A stretch of DNA of 54,570 nucleotides from Myroides pelagicus (GCF_009711055.1 NZ_WMJY01000022.1:1-54570); one strand, 5' to 3'; positions 27,706 to 38,062 are shown, counted from the stretch's first letter. The notes: generated by a model from the letters alone, not told the origin. Program-made: numbers and translations.

Positions 27706-27759
27706 ATTTAAAAAAAAAACGGTAATTAAATCCGTAAAATACTTATACAAAAAAGTAAA

Positions 27760-27788
27760 AAGTCTTCACTTATAAAAAGTGAAGACTT
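27760..27788 (-). terminator. Terminator of the DUF4876-receptor-protease-PorV operon
   Basis: AAGTCTTCACTT (27760-27771) pairs with AAGTGAAGACTT (27777-27788). On the minus strand it is followed by TTTAC TTTTTTG. It is about 50 bases after the last gene of the operon. Confidence 0.82.
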
Positions 27789-27841
27789 CTCTTGTAAAAA
27801 AACTAACAAAAAACTCAAATACGCACAACCATAAAAACGGT

Positions 27842-28765
27842 TTATATTGCGTAACTCAGTCCTAACATATATGAATTATAGATAGTACTTTCTAATCCAA
27901 ATCGAGCAGCCGCATTCAAAGTAAACGACTGGTAACTAATGCCAAAACCAGTGCTAAGAGCATCATTACCTTGACCAAATAGCCCTCCCACACGAACAGC
28001 ATATCGATTGTAAAAACTATAATCAATCCCTAGACTATACTGCTGGCTAAAATCATACCCTGATGTGGCAAAATAAGCACTATAGTCCATAGCTAAAGTT
28101 ATCTTTTGTGTAGAAGTAGTCGGCATACTTATATCTCCTCCTAAACTCAATTTAGGCGATAATTGCTTAGAGACATCGCGATAGACATACTGACCTATAT
28201 TACCTATTTCAGCCCCTATGCTATACTGCAGATTGTCCAATCCACCCGTATAAAAAGCTCCTAAAGCTAAGTGATAAGCCCTGCCAGTATGTATCATCTT
28301 TTCACTGGCCATACCCACTTTACTATACACTGCTAAAGCACCTGTCCACTGATAAGCATAACCTATATTAACTGTATTAGCCTGCAAATCTATTTTACGA
28401 GCACCTTCATTAAACTCTCCTTGTCCAAATCCGTCTATACTCCCCATATCAAAATACCTTCCACCAATAAAAAAGGCACTGTTCTTATAACGGTAAGCAA
28501 CACTTGCCGTATGCAAAGTCATAGTACTCTCATCTGTGGGTAAAAAACCGATATTGTAATCAGCGCTAATATGCTTCCCCGAAGCCAACATCGCTGATGG
28601 GTTGAGAAATACATAGCCCTCAGCTGCCCTAGACATACTGACTTGCCCCATACTCATTGACACTGGAGATACAGGCGCTTCTATTAATGCAATAGGACGA
28701 TTTTGTGCATGTGTTATTACTGATAAAAACAGTAAAACTATTGTCTTTACAATTCCTTTATTCAT
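27842..28765 (-). CDS. PorV/PorQ-like outer-membrane barrel (type IX secretion type)
   Basis: Outer-membrane protein of 307 residues with a signal peptide cut after THAQ. The start of the mature part, SPVSMSMGQVSMSRAAEGYVFLNPSAML, is the signature of the PorV/PorQ family, and the rest reads as amphipathic strands ending FGLESTIYNSYMLGLSYAI. PorV proteins carry T9SS cargo from the translocon to the surface attachment complex. It is shorter than typical PorV (roughly 380 residues). It is encoded 12 bases downstream of a protease that itself has a T9SS C-terminal domain, which suggests a dedicated partner. This could also be a PorQ-like protein. Confidence 0.82.
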   Translation of the reverse strand: MNKGIVKTIVLLFLSVITHAQNRPIALIEAPVSPVSMSMGQVSMSRAAEGYVFLNPSAMLASGKHISADYNIGFLPTDESTMTLHTASVAYRYKNSAFFIGGRYFDMGSIDGFGQGEFNEGARKIDLQANTVNIGYAYQWTGALAVYSKVGMASEKMIHTGRAYHLALGAFYTGGLDNLQYSIGAEIGNIGQYVYRDVSKQLSPKLSLGGDISMPTTSTQKITLAMDYSAYFATSGYDFSQQYSLGIDYSFYNRYAVRVGGLFGQGNDALSTGFGISYQSFTLNAAARFGLESTIYNSYMLGLSYAI

Positions 28766-28777
28766 TGCTCTATTCTA

Positions 28778-31615
28778 TTATTGTTTAACAAAACTTTGTT
28801 TGTACTGCTCATTGCCTTGATTAAGGACAACTTCATACCTGCCTGGGCTCAAACTATTCACATACAACACATAGGTACGCTTTAAAGCGTGTAATTCCTT
28901 TGTATTGAAGATTTCTTTTTTAACTTGTCTGCCTAAAACATCTCTAACGGTCAATTGTACTTCTCCGTGAATACTATCACCTACTTTTAAATAAACGATA
29001 TCCTCTGCGACCTTAGGATATAAGCTATATATCCCTTCATTAGCATAGACAAATACAGGAAGGACAACCTTTGTTTTCTGTGCGTGTTTATCTGTTACCC
29101 ACAAAACTATTTCTCCCTTTCCTTGTTGTTTTGGCTTTATTGTTAATACACCTTGATTTAAACCAGCTGTATACACAGATGAAGTCGCTGTCTCTAATTC
29201 AAACTGTAGTGATTCTACCTCTTCGTCATTAATTAACTGTTTTAAATTCACTTGTTTTAAACTATTAAGCACAACATTAAGAGAAGATTGGCTTTCTATT
29301 AAACGAGGTGGATTGTCAAAACGCTTAGTAAATCGAAAGACTCTTTCACTTCTGGCTCCATACTGATCCGTTACCTTCAAGACAATCTGATGATCTCCTT
29401 TGTAAAACTTACTGGCCTCTAACTTCACTATTACGTCATTTTTTGATCGCCAATGGGTAAGCTGTGCACTATTACTCAAGCTATAATCCCATTTTTGTTG
29501 TTCTGGTTCTTCAATACTAAAGGCCAGTTCCAAGACGTCATTCCCTGCTAATTCAACTGCCAGATTATCATCAATATTCATGTGAATAATAGGCGCGCGA
29601 TTCGTAAGTGTAGTAATGCCTTGTTGATAAGCTACTAATTCGGAAGCTTTTCCATTACGCGCATAAGACCTAAGGGCAAAAAAGTATTGTGTTCCACTCG
29701 ATAATCCTGTTATTTTTCGCTCCAGCAAAGCATCTTCAACATTGTAACTCGCTGGTACTTCTAAAGCAATAACCTGTTCACTGTTTAGATTAGCTGAAGT
29801 AATTGGTTGGCTAGAGACATACAATGTATAACTCTCGATATTGAGCTGCTCTTGATTTGCCGCTTTATGTGCCTTCCACGCAATGGTAATAGACTTATAA
29901 CTTCGCTCAATAGACTCCGACATAAAGTATGGAATACCAGGCAAAGCTGTATAGTCAACCTCAGCCAAGGCTAAATGGGCATCAATATATCCTTTTCCTA
30001 ATTTATCGTGATACTCTTTTACATTATAATTATTAGCATCCACACCTTTGACACTTGTCAATAACTTTTGCTTTAACTCCCTATTGGTATAACCTTGTCC
30101 CCCATACTTAGAAACAATCAAACTTGCAATACCACTCACATGAGGAGATGCCATAGAAGTCCCTTGCATATATCCGTATTTGCCCTGACCGTGCTCAGAT
30201 ACCACTGTACTTAATATACCTGAAGTCATCTTACCTCCCTGATAAGGATATTTCTTACCAATTTTACTCGATCCACCAGGTGCTGTAATATCAACCCATG
30301 TTCCATAATTGGTATACCAAGAAGCAGAAAAATCTGGAGCATAAGCTGCTACGGCAATCACATTAGGTTCTGCTCCTGGGTAAGTCTTATACGATGTGTT
30401 GTCATTAGAAGCTGAAAATACGACAAGCCCTCCTTCGATTAATGGTTCTTTTGTGTGCTTATATCCTGCATTTTTTATGAAGTAGTCAATCGCCACTTGA
30501 ACAACTCTTGGGGTAGATAACCCTACGTTATATCCCCAAGAGTTTTGTGAAATTATCGCTCCATTATTCGCTCCATAGACAATAGCAGCCGCTGTATGAT
30601 TAGAAGATTTAACTGAAATATTTCTAGGAGAATCCGGATCGTTAGGATCGTGATTAGGATTAGCTTTAAATATCTGTGAACTCATTACCCGTACTCCTGA
30701 GAGAGGTGTTCCATCTCCTCCTGCAATACTGGAAATTCCCTTGCCATTATTATTAGTCGCAGCAATGACACCCGCTACGTGTGTACCGTGATCATGTGGT
30801 TCTATTTCACCTGTCTCATCGACAAAGTTGTACCCATAAACATCATCAATATACCCGTTGTTGTCATCGTCAATTCCATTGCCAGGTATCTCCCCCTGAT
30901 TAACCCATAAATTGTCTTTCAAGTCCTCGTGGTAAATATCAATTCCTCCATCAACCACACAAACTATGACTTCTGACTTTCCTGTCTGCTGCTTCCATGC
31001 TGGAATCATATTAATATCAGCACCAGCTATTGAACTTACAATATATTCATCACCCACTTGGTAATTTCCAACAGTCCCATCATTAAGATAGTTCCACTGT
31101 TTATCAAATAAAGGATCATTGAAAAAAGCTGAGCTATTGCTTTGACTAACCACTTTTTCTTCTGTAGGTACTATTGTATAACTTCCCAATACAGGCTCAT
31201 ATACAGGCTCAACATAGGCGACAACATCACGATAATTGTCATTGCTTAAAGTTTGAAACTTTGGCTTTTGAGCATCTTCACTTAACAACACAGTATACCA
31301 AGCATGTAGATTTTCTTGTACTTGTTTAGATTCATATTTACCTGCATAAGGAAATACTCTTTTTAGCTTATACCCTCCTACTGATTGCAAATATTTATCA
31401 ACAGAAGCATGTCCTGTAGGATAGGTTAATTCATTAACCGTATTGTCTAACTGCTCAACAATACTTCCTTGAAACTCAACAGTTATCATGCCTTTAACTC
31501 CCTGTTTCAGTTTTTCTAGGTTTTCTTGATTAGGAACTTCTCGTGAGTCAAATTCTTTATCACAAGAAATGACACACAGACTAAGTAAGAAAATAGAGAA
31601 TAGTTTTAATTTCAT
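28778..31615 (-). CDS. Subtilisin-like (S8) serine protease, lipoprotein with T9SS C-terminal domain
   Basis: Cell-surface protease of 945 residues. Signal ends VISC (lipid Cys18); residues 20-195 form a propeptide-like region. The catalytic domain (about 200-550) has Asp222 in VVDGGID, His276 in HGTHVAG, the oxyanion Asn in SQNSWGYN (near 358) and Ser487 in GTSMASPHVSG. After it come a fibronectin-like domain (about 560-670, SYTLYVSS, GLSSGTQYFFALRSYA), cadherin/Ig-like stretches, and a T9SS type A-like end (about 865-945: LTVRDVLGRQV, LSPGRYEVVL, KQSFVKQ). A lipobox together with a T9SS domain is unusual. Member of the operon between a barrel protein and a PorV-like gene. Confidence 0.93.
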   Translation of the reverse strand: MKLKLFSIFLLSLCVISCDKEFDSREVPNQENLEKLKQGVKGMITVEFQGSIVEQLDNTVNELTYPTGHASVDKYLQSVGGYKLKRVFPYAGKYESKQVQENLHAWYTVLLSEDAQKPKFQTLSNDNYRDVVAYVEPVYEPVLGSYTIVPTEEKVVSQSNSSAFFNDPLFDKQWNYLNDGTVGNYQVGDEYIVSSIAGADINMIPAWKQQTGKSEVIVCVVDGGIDIYHEDLKDNLWVNQGEIPGNGIDDDNNGYIDDVYGYNFVDETGEIEPHDHGTHVAGVIAATNNNGKGISSIAGGDGTPLSGVRVMSSQIFKANPNHDPNDPDSPRNISVKSSNHTAAAIVYGANNGAIISQNSWGYNVGLSTPRVVQVAIDYFIKNAGYKHTKEPLIEGGLVVFSASNDNTSYKTYPGAEPNVIAVAAYAPDFSASWYTNYGTWVDITAPGGSSKIGKKYPYQGGKMTSGILSTVVSEHGQGKYGYMQGTSMASPHVSGIASLIVSKYGGQGYTNRELKQKLLTSVKGVDANNYNVKEYHDKLGKGYIDAHLALAEVDYTALPGIPYFMSESIERSYKSITIAWKAHKAANQEQLNIESYTLYVSSQPITSANLNSEQVIALEVPASYNVEDALLERKITGLSSGTQYFFALRSYARNGKASELVAYQQGITTLTNRAPIIHMNIDDNLAVELAGNDVLELAFSIEEPEQQKWDYSLSNSAQLTHWRSKNDVIVKLEASKFYKGDHQIVLKVTDQYGARSERVFRFTKRFDNPPRLIESQSSLNVVLNSLKQVNLKQLINDEEVESLQFELETATSSVYTAGLNQGVLTIKPKQQGKGEIVLWVTDKHAQKTKVVLPVFVYANEGIYSLYPKVAEDIVYLKVGDSIHGEVQLTVRDVLGRQVKKEIFNTKELHALKRTYVLYVNSLSPGRYEVVLNQGNEQYKQSFVKQ

Positions 31616-31649
31616 TTCGTATTAAGTGTTATAGTATGTTTTTAATTCA

Positions 31650-33323
31650 TTAAAAAAGGTAAAAGACTTTTACCTCTAGGGCTATTCGATTATTAACTGC
31701 TACATCGTAGTTAGACAAATCAATAGCATAAGGCCCTTGATAATACTCGTTTGTCCAAGCATACTTCCCTGATAAAGCAACACCTAAGGTTTGCTGCTTA
31801 GTTATTGCGTGCTGATAAGACACTCGCCATTGTACTGAAGAGTTAGGTTCTGTTCGCAATACAAAAGGAATATATGACTGCCTTATAGCAACCTTTTCAA
31901 GTGACTTATACACTTTATAAGTACTGCTTAATGATTTGTGATTTGCATAAGACAAATTGATATCTAAAGAACTTTTTGTAAACATCTTTGTGTATCCCGT
32001 TCCAATACTAGCGGTTAAAGACTCACTAGAGACTTGTTGTTGATGATAAAGGTATTTCTCCTGATACAAACGATGTTTTAGTTTTACCCAAGTCATAAGC
32101 TTATGGGTTTGATCAAAGAATTGCTTTCGCTCAATGGTCAAAGCATTTTGCCAATCCTGTTGAGAATAAAAAGCATTTGTAGCTACCTTCACATAGTCAT
32201 ACAAATTCTGAGAAGAAGACACCTTCTGGCTCTCATAAATATGCTCACTACCTTTGCTAAAACTATTATTCCCCTGATACATCCATGACCAGAAGCCACG
32301 GGACCCTTGATAATCTAAAGCAAACATAGGGCTCAGCACATGGGTATTTCGAGTAAATAAGTTTAACTTAGTATTACTCTCAAACCCCAGTTGACTATTG
32401 TCAAAAGTATTCATATACCTATAGTTATAGTGTATATTTGCTTGATAACTCCAACGCTGAACAGGTTGCCGTATTTGCTTATAACCCAACGAACCTCCTG
32501 CTCCAACGACTGTCATTGAACGCTCATAACTTTGTCCTACTTTAATGGGAGTGTTTTTCCACTGGCCTAAACCGATAAACTGTAAAACTGCTGGAGCTTT
32601 ATTTAAGACATTACTACTACTGATCATTTGGCGATTAAACTCTGGATACACCTGTAAACTGATTAACCCTTGCTTTGTTCGCTGTAGCAGTCCGACATCT
32701 ACCTTAAACCAAGAGTCATAAATAGATAAACGTGGTTCGGTAATCCTCGAAGAAGCAACTCCTTTATAGGAAATTCCGATTCCCAAATAAGTATCGTCTT
32801 TAGCAAAACTATATCCCCCTTGAATCTGGTAATGCTCATATCGCTTATCCCCATTACCTAAAGTATCAGACACTAAATAAGGATAATATATCTCAGGATT
32901 AATCGCGTAGTTTAGCGTACTATTTTCTCGGTTTTCTTGACCATAAGCCATAGTACCAAACAATGTTCCTTTACTGGCTTGTGTAAAAAATCCTTTAGCC
33001 TCTACCTCACTAAACCTCTGACGATCACCCCAATCAAATTGATAATCTCCCTTAGGCACTTGATTAAAACGATGACCAACAGACACTGTTCCATTGCCTA
33101 TAAACTCACTCCAAGTCCCTACCTCATCAACAAACTCCTTGGTGTAATGATTAAAAGCGGGATTATCTGCCAATGCTTTAAATCCGTGATAAGTTATCGA
33201 CTGACTATCTTCATTTAGATAAGTTTGTTTAGCTGCTTTATAGATACTTTCTTTATCTGGTTGAGCCCACATACCCACCGATACAAAAACAACAATAAAG
33301 TATATAAGTATATTTAATTTCAT
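31650..33323 (-). CDS. DUF6850-like outer-membrane beta-barrel protein
   Basis: Protein of about 557 residues with a signal peptide (MKLNILIYFIVVFVSVGMWAQ) and a barrel-like body rich in Tyr, Gln and Ser with alternating polarity, ending VFYLF with a C-terminal Phe. I place it in DUF6850 by overall resemblance (GYGTMAYG-like and NPEIYYPYLVSDTLGNG blocks). Such proteins commonly sit beside a DUF4876 lipoprotein and a TonB-dependent receptor, as here; role unknown. The start at 33323 (MKLN) begins ten bases after the receptor stop; a further ATG at 33332 would touch it. Transport or docking of the receptor's ligand is a guess. Confidence 0.75.
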   Translation of the reverse strand: MKLNILIYFIVVFVSVGMWAQPDKESIYKAAKQTYLNEDSQSITYHGFKALADNPAFNHYTKEFVDEVGTWSEFIGNGTVSVGHRFNQVPKGDYQFDWGDRQRFSEVEAKGFFTQASKGTLFGTMAYGQENRENSTLNYAINPEIYYPYLVSDTLGNGDKRYEHYQIQGGYSFAKDDTYLGIGISYKGVASSRITEPRLSIYDSWFKVDVGLLQRTKQGLISLQVYPEFNRQMISSSNVLNKAPAVLQFIGLGQWKNTPIKVGQSYERSMTVVGAGGSLGYKQIRQPVQRWSYQANIHYNYRYMNTFDNSQLGFESNTKLNLFTRNTHVLSPMFALDYQGSRGFWSWMYQGNNSFSKGSEHIYESQKVSSSQNLYDYVKVATNAFYSQQDWQNALTIERKQFFDQTHKLMTWVKLKHRLYQEKYLYHQQQVSSESLTASIGTGYTKMFTKSSLDINLSYANHKSLSSTYKVYKSLEKVAIRQSYIPFVLRTEPNSSVQWRVSYQHAITKQQTLGVALSGKYAWTNEYYQGPYAIDLSNYDVAVNNRIALEVKVFYLF

Positions 33324-33332
33324 AACAAGCAA

Positions 33333-36083
33333 TTAAAACAGATTAACAATCAATTCACTTCCAAAAAAAGGAGCTAATGCTCTTCGTTGGGTACGCTGAA
33401 ACTTAGTCTTGTATGAAGGAGACAATTGCAAAAGATTATTGGCAAAAAAGGAGAGTTTAACATGTTTATTAAACTCCTTAGTTAGTTTGACATTCCACAG
33501 CATAGAAATTGGCAAACGCTCTTTGTTATACATGGCTGAAGAAAAACTGCGCATCAAAGCAGAAAAAGCAGGATTACCCTCTATCTCTTGTGGAGTTATC
33601 TCGCGTGTATTTCCGTCCAAATCCATAATACGACTAGGATACTTACTTACATTATCACCCAAACGATACGTGTCCAACCAAGTAATCTGTACGAAATTTG
33701 AAAAGATCAGTTTCCAAACCGGCAAATGAGTATTAATCCAAACATTTGTATTAAATCGTTGGTTATACTGCTTGTCAAAACCATCGTAATACCCCACATA
33801 AGGATATAAGTTATTATCATTAGTAATTGCAGGTCGATGCATCACGGGTACACCACTAGTGTATAAGGTGTGATAATAAGCACCATTAATCTCTATATCG
33901 GAAGCAATCGCCTCCACCTTTGATAAAAACAATCGATACTCTATTCCTTTTTTGACTACTTTAGCACTATTGACAGGCGTACTATTAATGGTAAAATCTC
34001 GCTTTTGATAAGGATCTAAATCGTCTTTTGTCGGTTTATGGTCAATTGAACTATCCTTTAATTTGTAAGCCGTATAAGCTACAGGCTCATAGATTGAAAA
34101 ATACTCAACTCCACCGTTCATCTGTTCTTTAAAAGCAGTAATCGACAGAGATAATTTCTTGTATTTCATATCCCACCCCAGCTCTATTTTCTTGTTTTTA
34201 TTCTCTCTCACATTGCTATTTAAAGGATCTAATACGTGTGTATTTATCAAGACATAGCGATTGTGTTCTTCTGTAAAATATCCATTAAAAGCAACAAAGT
34301 CTTGATACACCTTATCTGGATACAAAAAGTCTATAGAAGGCAGTTTATTCTCAATACCAAAGCCTATACGAAAGCTATTGATTAGTAGTGCTTGATCAGC
34401 TAGTGTTTTTGAATGCGTATAAGCTAATTGCAAACGAGGCTCTATAAGCAACTTTGAGGCCAATAAATAGTCTTTAGGCAGATTGTACATTGAAGTAGTA
34501 CGCACTCCTAAAGAAGCATTCCACTCATGGGTATTCACAACATAACGCAACTTAGTCTCGGCATAAGCCGCTTGGTGTATCAAGGCCGGAATACTAGCAT
34601 TCGAACGAGGTCGTGTAAAAGTGCTTGACGGATAAGGCGGTCGTGTAGGATCTACAATTACCCCTGCTCCTTTATTTTTGGTATAGGTCAAATTAGTCCC
34701 TACAAGTACACGCATAGACAAATATTCTGACAATTGTAAAAACTTATTGGCTGATAAACTCGTATAAGCATTCATGGGCTTATTTTCAAAGGCGTAAAAA
34801 GTGTAATATTGTTGGGGTAAGTAACTCGCCTCATGCTCACCAGCTTCCAATGCTGAAGGGCTGATTTGTACAGATACATTTTCTACTTTTTTGTAATGTT
34901 CAAGTAAATCACTTGTATAATCTACAGATGCCTTGAAGGTAACTTCATCAACAATAGGTGAGTGAATATTAGCTACAACATTAGCAGATAAACCATAACG
35001 AGTATAAGAAGTCTTATAATTTTCCCCTTTGAGTCGGATAACCTCATCGTCTTTTCGATTCTTAAAAGAACTCACATAACTTCCTCTAAGATTAAAATCA
35101 ATTGATTTACCCCAAAAAGCAAATTGATTATCATAGTTAAGCTGCCCTGTAATTCGCTGATAAGCTGACTTAACCTCTCTAAGGTCATTACTCGAGGAGA
35201 TGTAATCAAGTCCAGCATAGAGCGTTCCCAGCTTAGGAGATAGAAGCATTCCTTTTCCTATATAGGCAAACTTATTCAAAGGGTCAAACTTTACCCTTGT
35301 TCTCAAAGGAGACTTTCCCTTTTTAGAGGTAATCTTAATATTTCCACTACTGAGATTCCCCTGAGAGGCAGAACTAATTCCCTTGTTTATTTCAACTTGT
35401 TGAATATGATCGGTAGATAGTGTGCGTAAATCCACACCTGTATTAGTTGTTAAGTTAGCATTAGATCCAGTAATACCTGCCATCTGTAAGCGATAACCAT
35501 CATTTTGCATAGGTACCCCATCAACAGTTACCCCCATACCAAAAGACGTACTTTTATCACTCCCCACTTGTCTGGATGAGATTAACTCCCGTGTATTAAT
35601 TGTATTGGGACGAACCATTCCCCCGGGCAGCAAAACAAATATATCCCCAACAGAGATAGGGTTAATATACTCTAATGCTTGTTGATCAACCTTTGCTTCA
35701 CTTGTTAATGGATTGGTATAAGAGGCAGAAACCACAACCTCTGAAAGACCAATACTTTGAAGTGCTAAAGCAATAACTAGGTGTTCTTCTCCAGGCTTTA
35801 TAACAATACTTTTAGGCATATAGCCTAAACTACTAATCTGTAAGCTAAGTGAAGTTTGACCGTTAAACTCAATTGTAAACTGACCATTTATATCTGTCTG
35901 TAAGCTTAATTGCCTTTCGGTCAATACCACCGTAGCAAAAGCAATCGCCGTTCCTGTCTGGCTATCGACAACACTAGCCTGAAGAGAAGCTTTACTCCCT
36001 TTTTGGGCCATAACCATCGGTATAGATAGTAAATAGAGTGATAGCAGATAAAAAATTGATTGAAAAGAACTAATATTTTTCAT
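33333..36083 (-). CDS. TonB-dependent outer-membrane receptor
   Basis: Receptor of 916 residues with signal peptide (end near VMAQ), a carboxypeptidase-regulatory-like domain (about 32-115, ASVVDSQTGTAIAFATVVL), a plug (about 125-255, with VTVDGVPMQNDGY and INKGISSASQGNLSSGNIKI) and a barrel ending FFGSELIVNLF. It lacks the SusC-type signatures and no SusD partner follows; instead DUF4876, DUF6850-like, protease and PorV-like genes surround it. Its ligand may be a peptide, a metal complex or haem; nothing in the sequence settles this. It starts 59 bases after the DUF4876 gene. Confidence 0.93.
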   Translation of the reverse strand: MKNISSFQSIFYLLSLYLLSIPMVMAQKGSKASLQASVVDSQTGTAIAFATVVLTERQLSLQTDINGQFTIEFNGQTSLSLQISSLGYMPKSIVIKPGEEHLVIALALQSIGLSEVVVSASYTNPLTSEAKVDQQALEYINPISVGDIFVLLPGGMVRPNTINTRELISSRQVGSDKSTSFGMGVTVDGVPMQNDGYRLQMAGITGSNANLTTNTGVDLRTLSTDHIQQVEINKGISSASQGNLSSGNIKITSKKGKSPLRTRVKFDPLNKFAYIGKGMLLSPKLGTLYAGLDYISSSNDLREVKSAYQRITGQLNYDNQFAFWGKSIDFNLRGSYVSSFKNRKDDEVIRLKGENYKTSYTRYGLSANVVANIHSPIVDEVTFKASVDYTSDLLEHYKKVENVSVQISPSALEAGEHEASYLPQQYYTFYAFENKPMNAYTSLSANKFLQLSEYLSMRVLVGTNLTYTKNKGAGVIVDPTRPPYPSSTFTRPRSNASIPALIHQAAYAETKLRYVVNTHEWNASLGVRTTSMYNLPKDYLLASKLLIEPRLQLAYTHSKTLADQALLINSFRIGFGIENKLPSIDFLYPDKVYQDFVAFNGYFTEEHNRYVLINTHVLDPLNSNVRENKNKKIELGWDMKYKKLSLSITAFKEQMNGGVEYFSIYEPVAYTAYKLKDSSIDHKPTKDDLDPYQKRDFTINSTPVNSAKVVKKGIEYRLFLSKVEAIASDIEINGAYYHTLYTSGVPVMHRPAITNDNNLYPYVGYYDGFDKQYNQRFNTNVWINTHLPVWKLIFSNFVQITWLDTYRLGDNVSKYPSRIMDLDGNTREITPQEIEGNPAFSALMRSFSSAMYNKERLPISMLWNVKLTKEFNKHVKLSFFANNLLQLSPSYKTKFQRTQRRALAPFFGSELIVNLF

Positions 36084-36142
36084 TATATCAATAAAATAGA
36101 GGTACGTAGTGTACCTCCATTTTGCATTATTTTAATTGCTAT

Positions 36143-37321
36143 TTACTTTTTAGGATAACTTTTTTGTCCGCCAACATTTACAATAAAGTCAGCTGAACTA
36201 TTATTAGTATCAGCAACAGTCTCTTCTCCATTTCCTCCAAGTACAGGCTTACGCTGAACGAATTGCTCATTAAAATTGTCAAAGCTAGATCCATCAATTA
36301 ATACAGTTCCTCTATCTACTGACTCAGGTAATACTTTGTGATAAAACTCATCTTTCATTCCAGTTTCTACAGCATCCAATACATACTCTGTCGGTAGACG
36401 CAAATAGTCTTGAATCATCGTTCCCATAGATGCAGGGTTTGGAAGTTTTTCAGTGTGCTGGGCAATAAACTTATCAGCAGACTCTGGTAAACGGAATAAA
36501 ATCATCGGAGCCGCTCCTGAATACTGCCAATGAAAGGCTTGAAATATTGAGTGATTTACAATTACATTATCTACAGCAGGATTATCTACAGTCATTCCTC
36601 CTTCTACGTAAATCTCTAAATCAGCGCCTGACAAGTCAAGGCTGTTGGGTTGATTGCCCTTCTCATTGTGGTTAATGGCTGAAAAAGCAATAACTAAGCT
36701 CTCATTAGGCTCTACTTTATATGTCTTACCATCTCCAGGAATTGTATAAAACTGACTGATGACAATCTCATTGGGTAAGTACTTACTCATTGCATCACCT
36801 ACCTCTAAACTGCTAAAATCTCCAGCCACACCAAATGATAATCCATCAGCATATAATGCTTTATCTGAAATATTGCGTATAGTAAAATATTGTTCGTAAT
36901 AAGTATAAGAATATCCGTTCTTAGCACCGTTAAAATACAGTTCATCTAAAACAAAGGAAGTATTCTTTGGACTAACAACTAAATCAACAGGTAGTGACAA
37001 AGTCATTTGACTTTCTGCTACTGTAAACTTTGTGATCTGCCCACTCATAGTTACAGCATTGTCTACTAGGTCTTCAGCTTGAACACTGAAACTACCCTTT
37101 GGTACATTAAACACTACTTTACCAACTTTATCAGCTTGCTTCTCTTGAATTTGTCCTGATTCTAATTCTTTTAAAATTACAGTAAACGTACTATAATCCT
37201 CTACTACTGTTTCACTGTCTAAAGCGATGGTTAAACTACTTAATTGATCGGCAGCATCTTCTTTCGAACACGATACCAAAACAAATAAGGATAGTGCTAA
37301 TAAGGTAAAATACTTCTTCAT
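36143..37321 (-). CDS. DUF4876 surface lipoprotein
   Basis: Lipoprotein of 392 residues with lipobox LVSC (Cys18). Residues 30-110 look like a carboxypeptidase-regulatory/Ig-like domain (SSLTIALDSETVVEDYSTFTV), and the main part (about 120-390) matches DUF4876: VLDELYFNGAKN followed by YYEQYFTIRNISDKALYADGL, with many aromatic and Asp residues. The family occurs in operons with a TonB-dependent receptor and is presumably a surface ligand-binding partner, in the way SusD serves SusC. First gene of the five-gene operon, behind a strong promoter match. Confidence 0.85.
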   Translation of the reverse strand: MKKYFTLLALSLFVLVSCSKEDAADQLSSLTIALDSETVVEDYSTFTVILKELESGQIQEKQADKVGKVVFNVPKGSFSVQAEDLVDNAVTMSGQITKFTVAESQMTLSLPVDLVVSPKNTSFVLDELYFNGAKNGYSYTYYEQYFTIRNISDKALYADGLSFGVAGDFSSLEVGDAMSKYLPNEIVISQFYTIPGDGKTYKVEPNESLVIAFSAINHNEKGNQPNSLDLSGADLEIYVEGGMTVDNPAVDNVIVNHSIFQAFHWQYSGAAPMILFRLPESADKFIAQHTEKLPNPASMGTMIQDYLRLPTEYVLDAVETGMKDEFYHKVLPESVDRGTVLIDGSSFDNFNEQFVQRKPVLGGNGEETVADTNNSSADFIVNVGGQKSYPKK

Positions 37322-37371
37322 GTTTGTTTGCTTTTAAATATTTTTATTTAGTTTTATTTTAAATAACAGCG

Positions 37372-37404
37372 CAAATATAGGGGCATATAAACTAGATTAC
37401 CAAA
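37372..37404 (-). promoter_or_regulatory. Consensus promoter of the DUF4876-receptor-protease-PorV operon
   Basis: On the minus strand TTTG (37404-37401), a 21-base spacer, then TATATTTG (37379-37372), an exact Bacteroidota -33/-7 pair. It lies 50 bases before the DUF4876 start. Confidence 0.7.
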
Positions 37405-38062
37405 CACTACTTAGAAAGAATCTAAATACAATACAAGCATACTATTAACAAAACAATCATTATCAACCAATTACACAAACAGAACAAAACCCCCTTTTAA
37501 TTGCCATATAATGACTTCTAACACCCTTAAAATAAACAAAACACACTAAATAGTATTAATTTCTATTACTTTAAAAAGAGAAATTACACTCTAGTGAACA
37601 GAAATATAAAAATGAAACAAAAAACAAATTATCTAGAATATTTCTACATAACATAACCGAAAGACAGGAGTGATACGACTATAAATTATAGCCCTATAAA
37701 GAACAAAAAAAGGTTCTCACCTTGAACAAATGAAAACCTTTTAGGTAAAGAATAATAAAAAAATCAATTAACGCTGACAATACTTACTCTTAAAAGTAAG
37801 CTTAGTCATTATTAGCATATGAAAATACTACTTTCCTTATTTAACTGTATACTATCTATACTTACTTTGTCTATTTAAGACAATCAATAGATAATTCGTA
37901 AAAATCAATCAATTTACAAGCACAGTACTCTATTAGTATTATCAGTACACTAAATTACTAATAAATTAACTATAAAAAAACTAAAAATAAGACAATCTTT
38001 CTCACTAAAATATACAAACTTTTATTGTCCAATATCCACTGAAAACCTTTGAGATAAAACAC
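37405..38062. other. AT-rich spacer with one hairpin
   Basis: No gene seen. A hairpin at 37707-37742 (AAAAGGTT..TCA pairing with TGA..AACCTTTT) has A/T flanks on both sides and may act as a terminator in either direction. Nothing else is evident. Confidence 0.45.
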
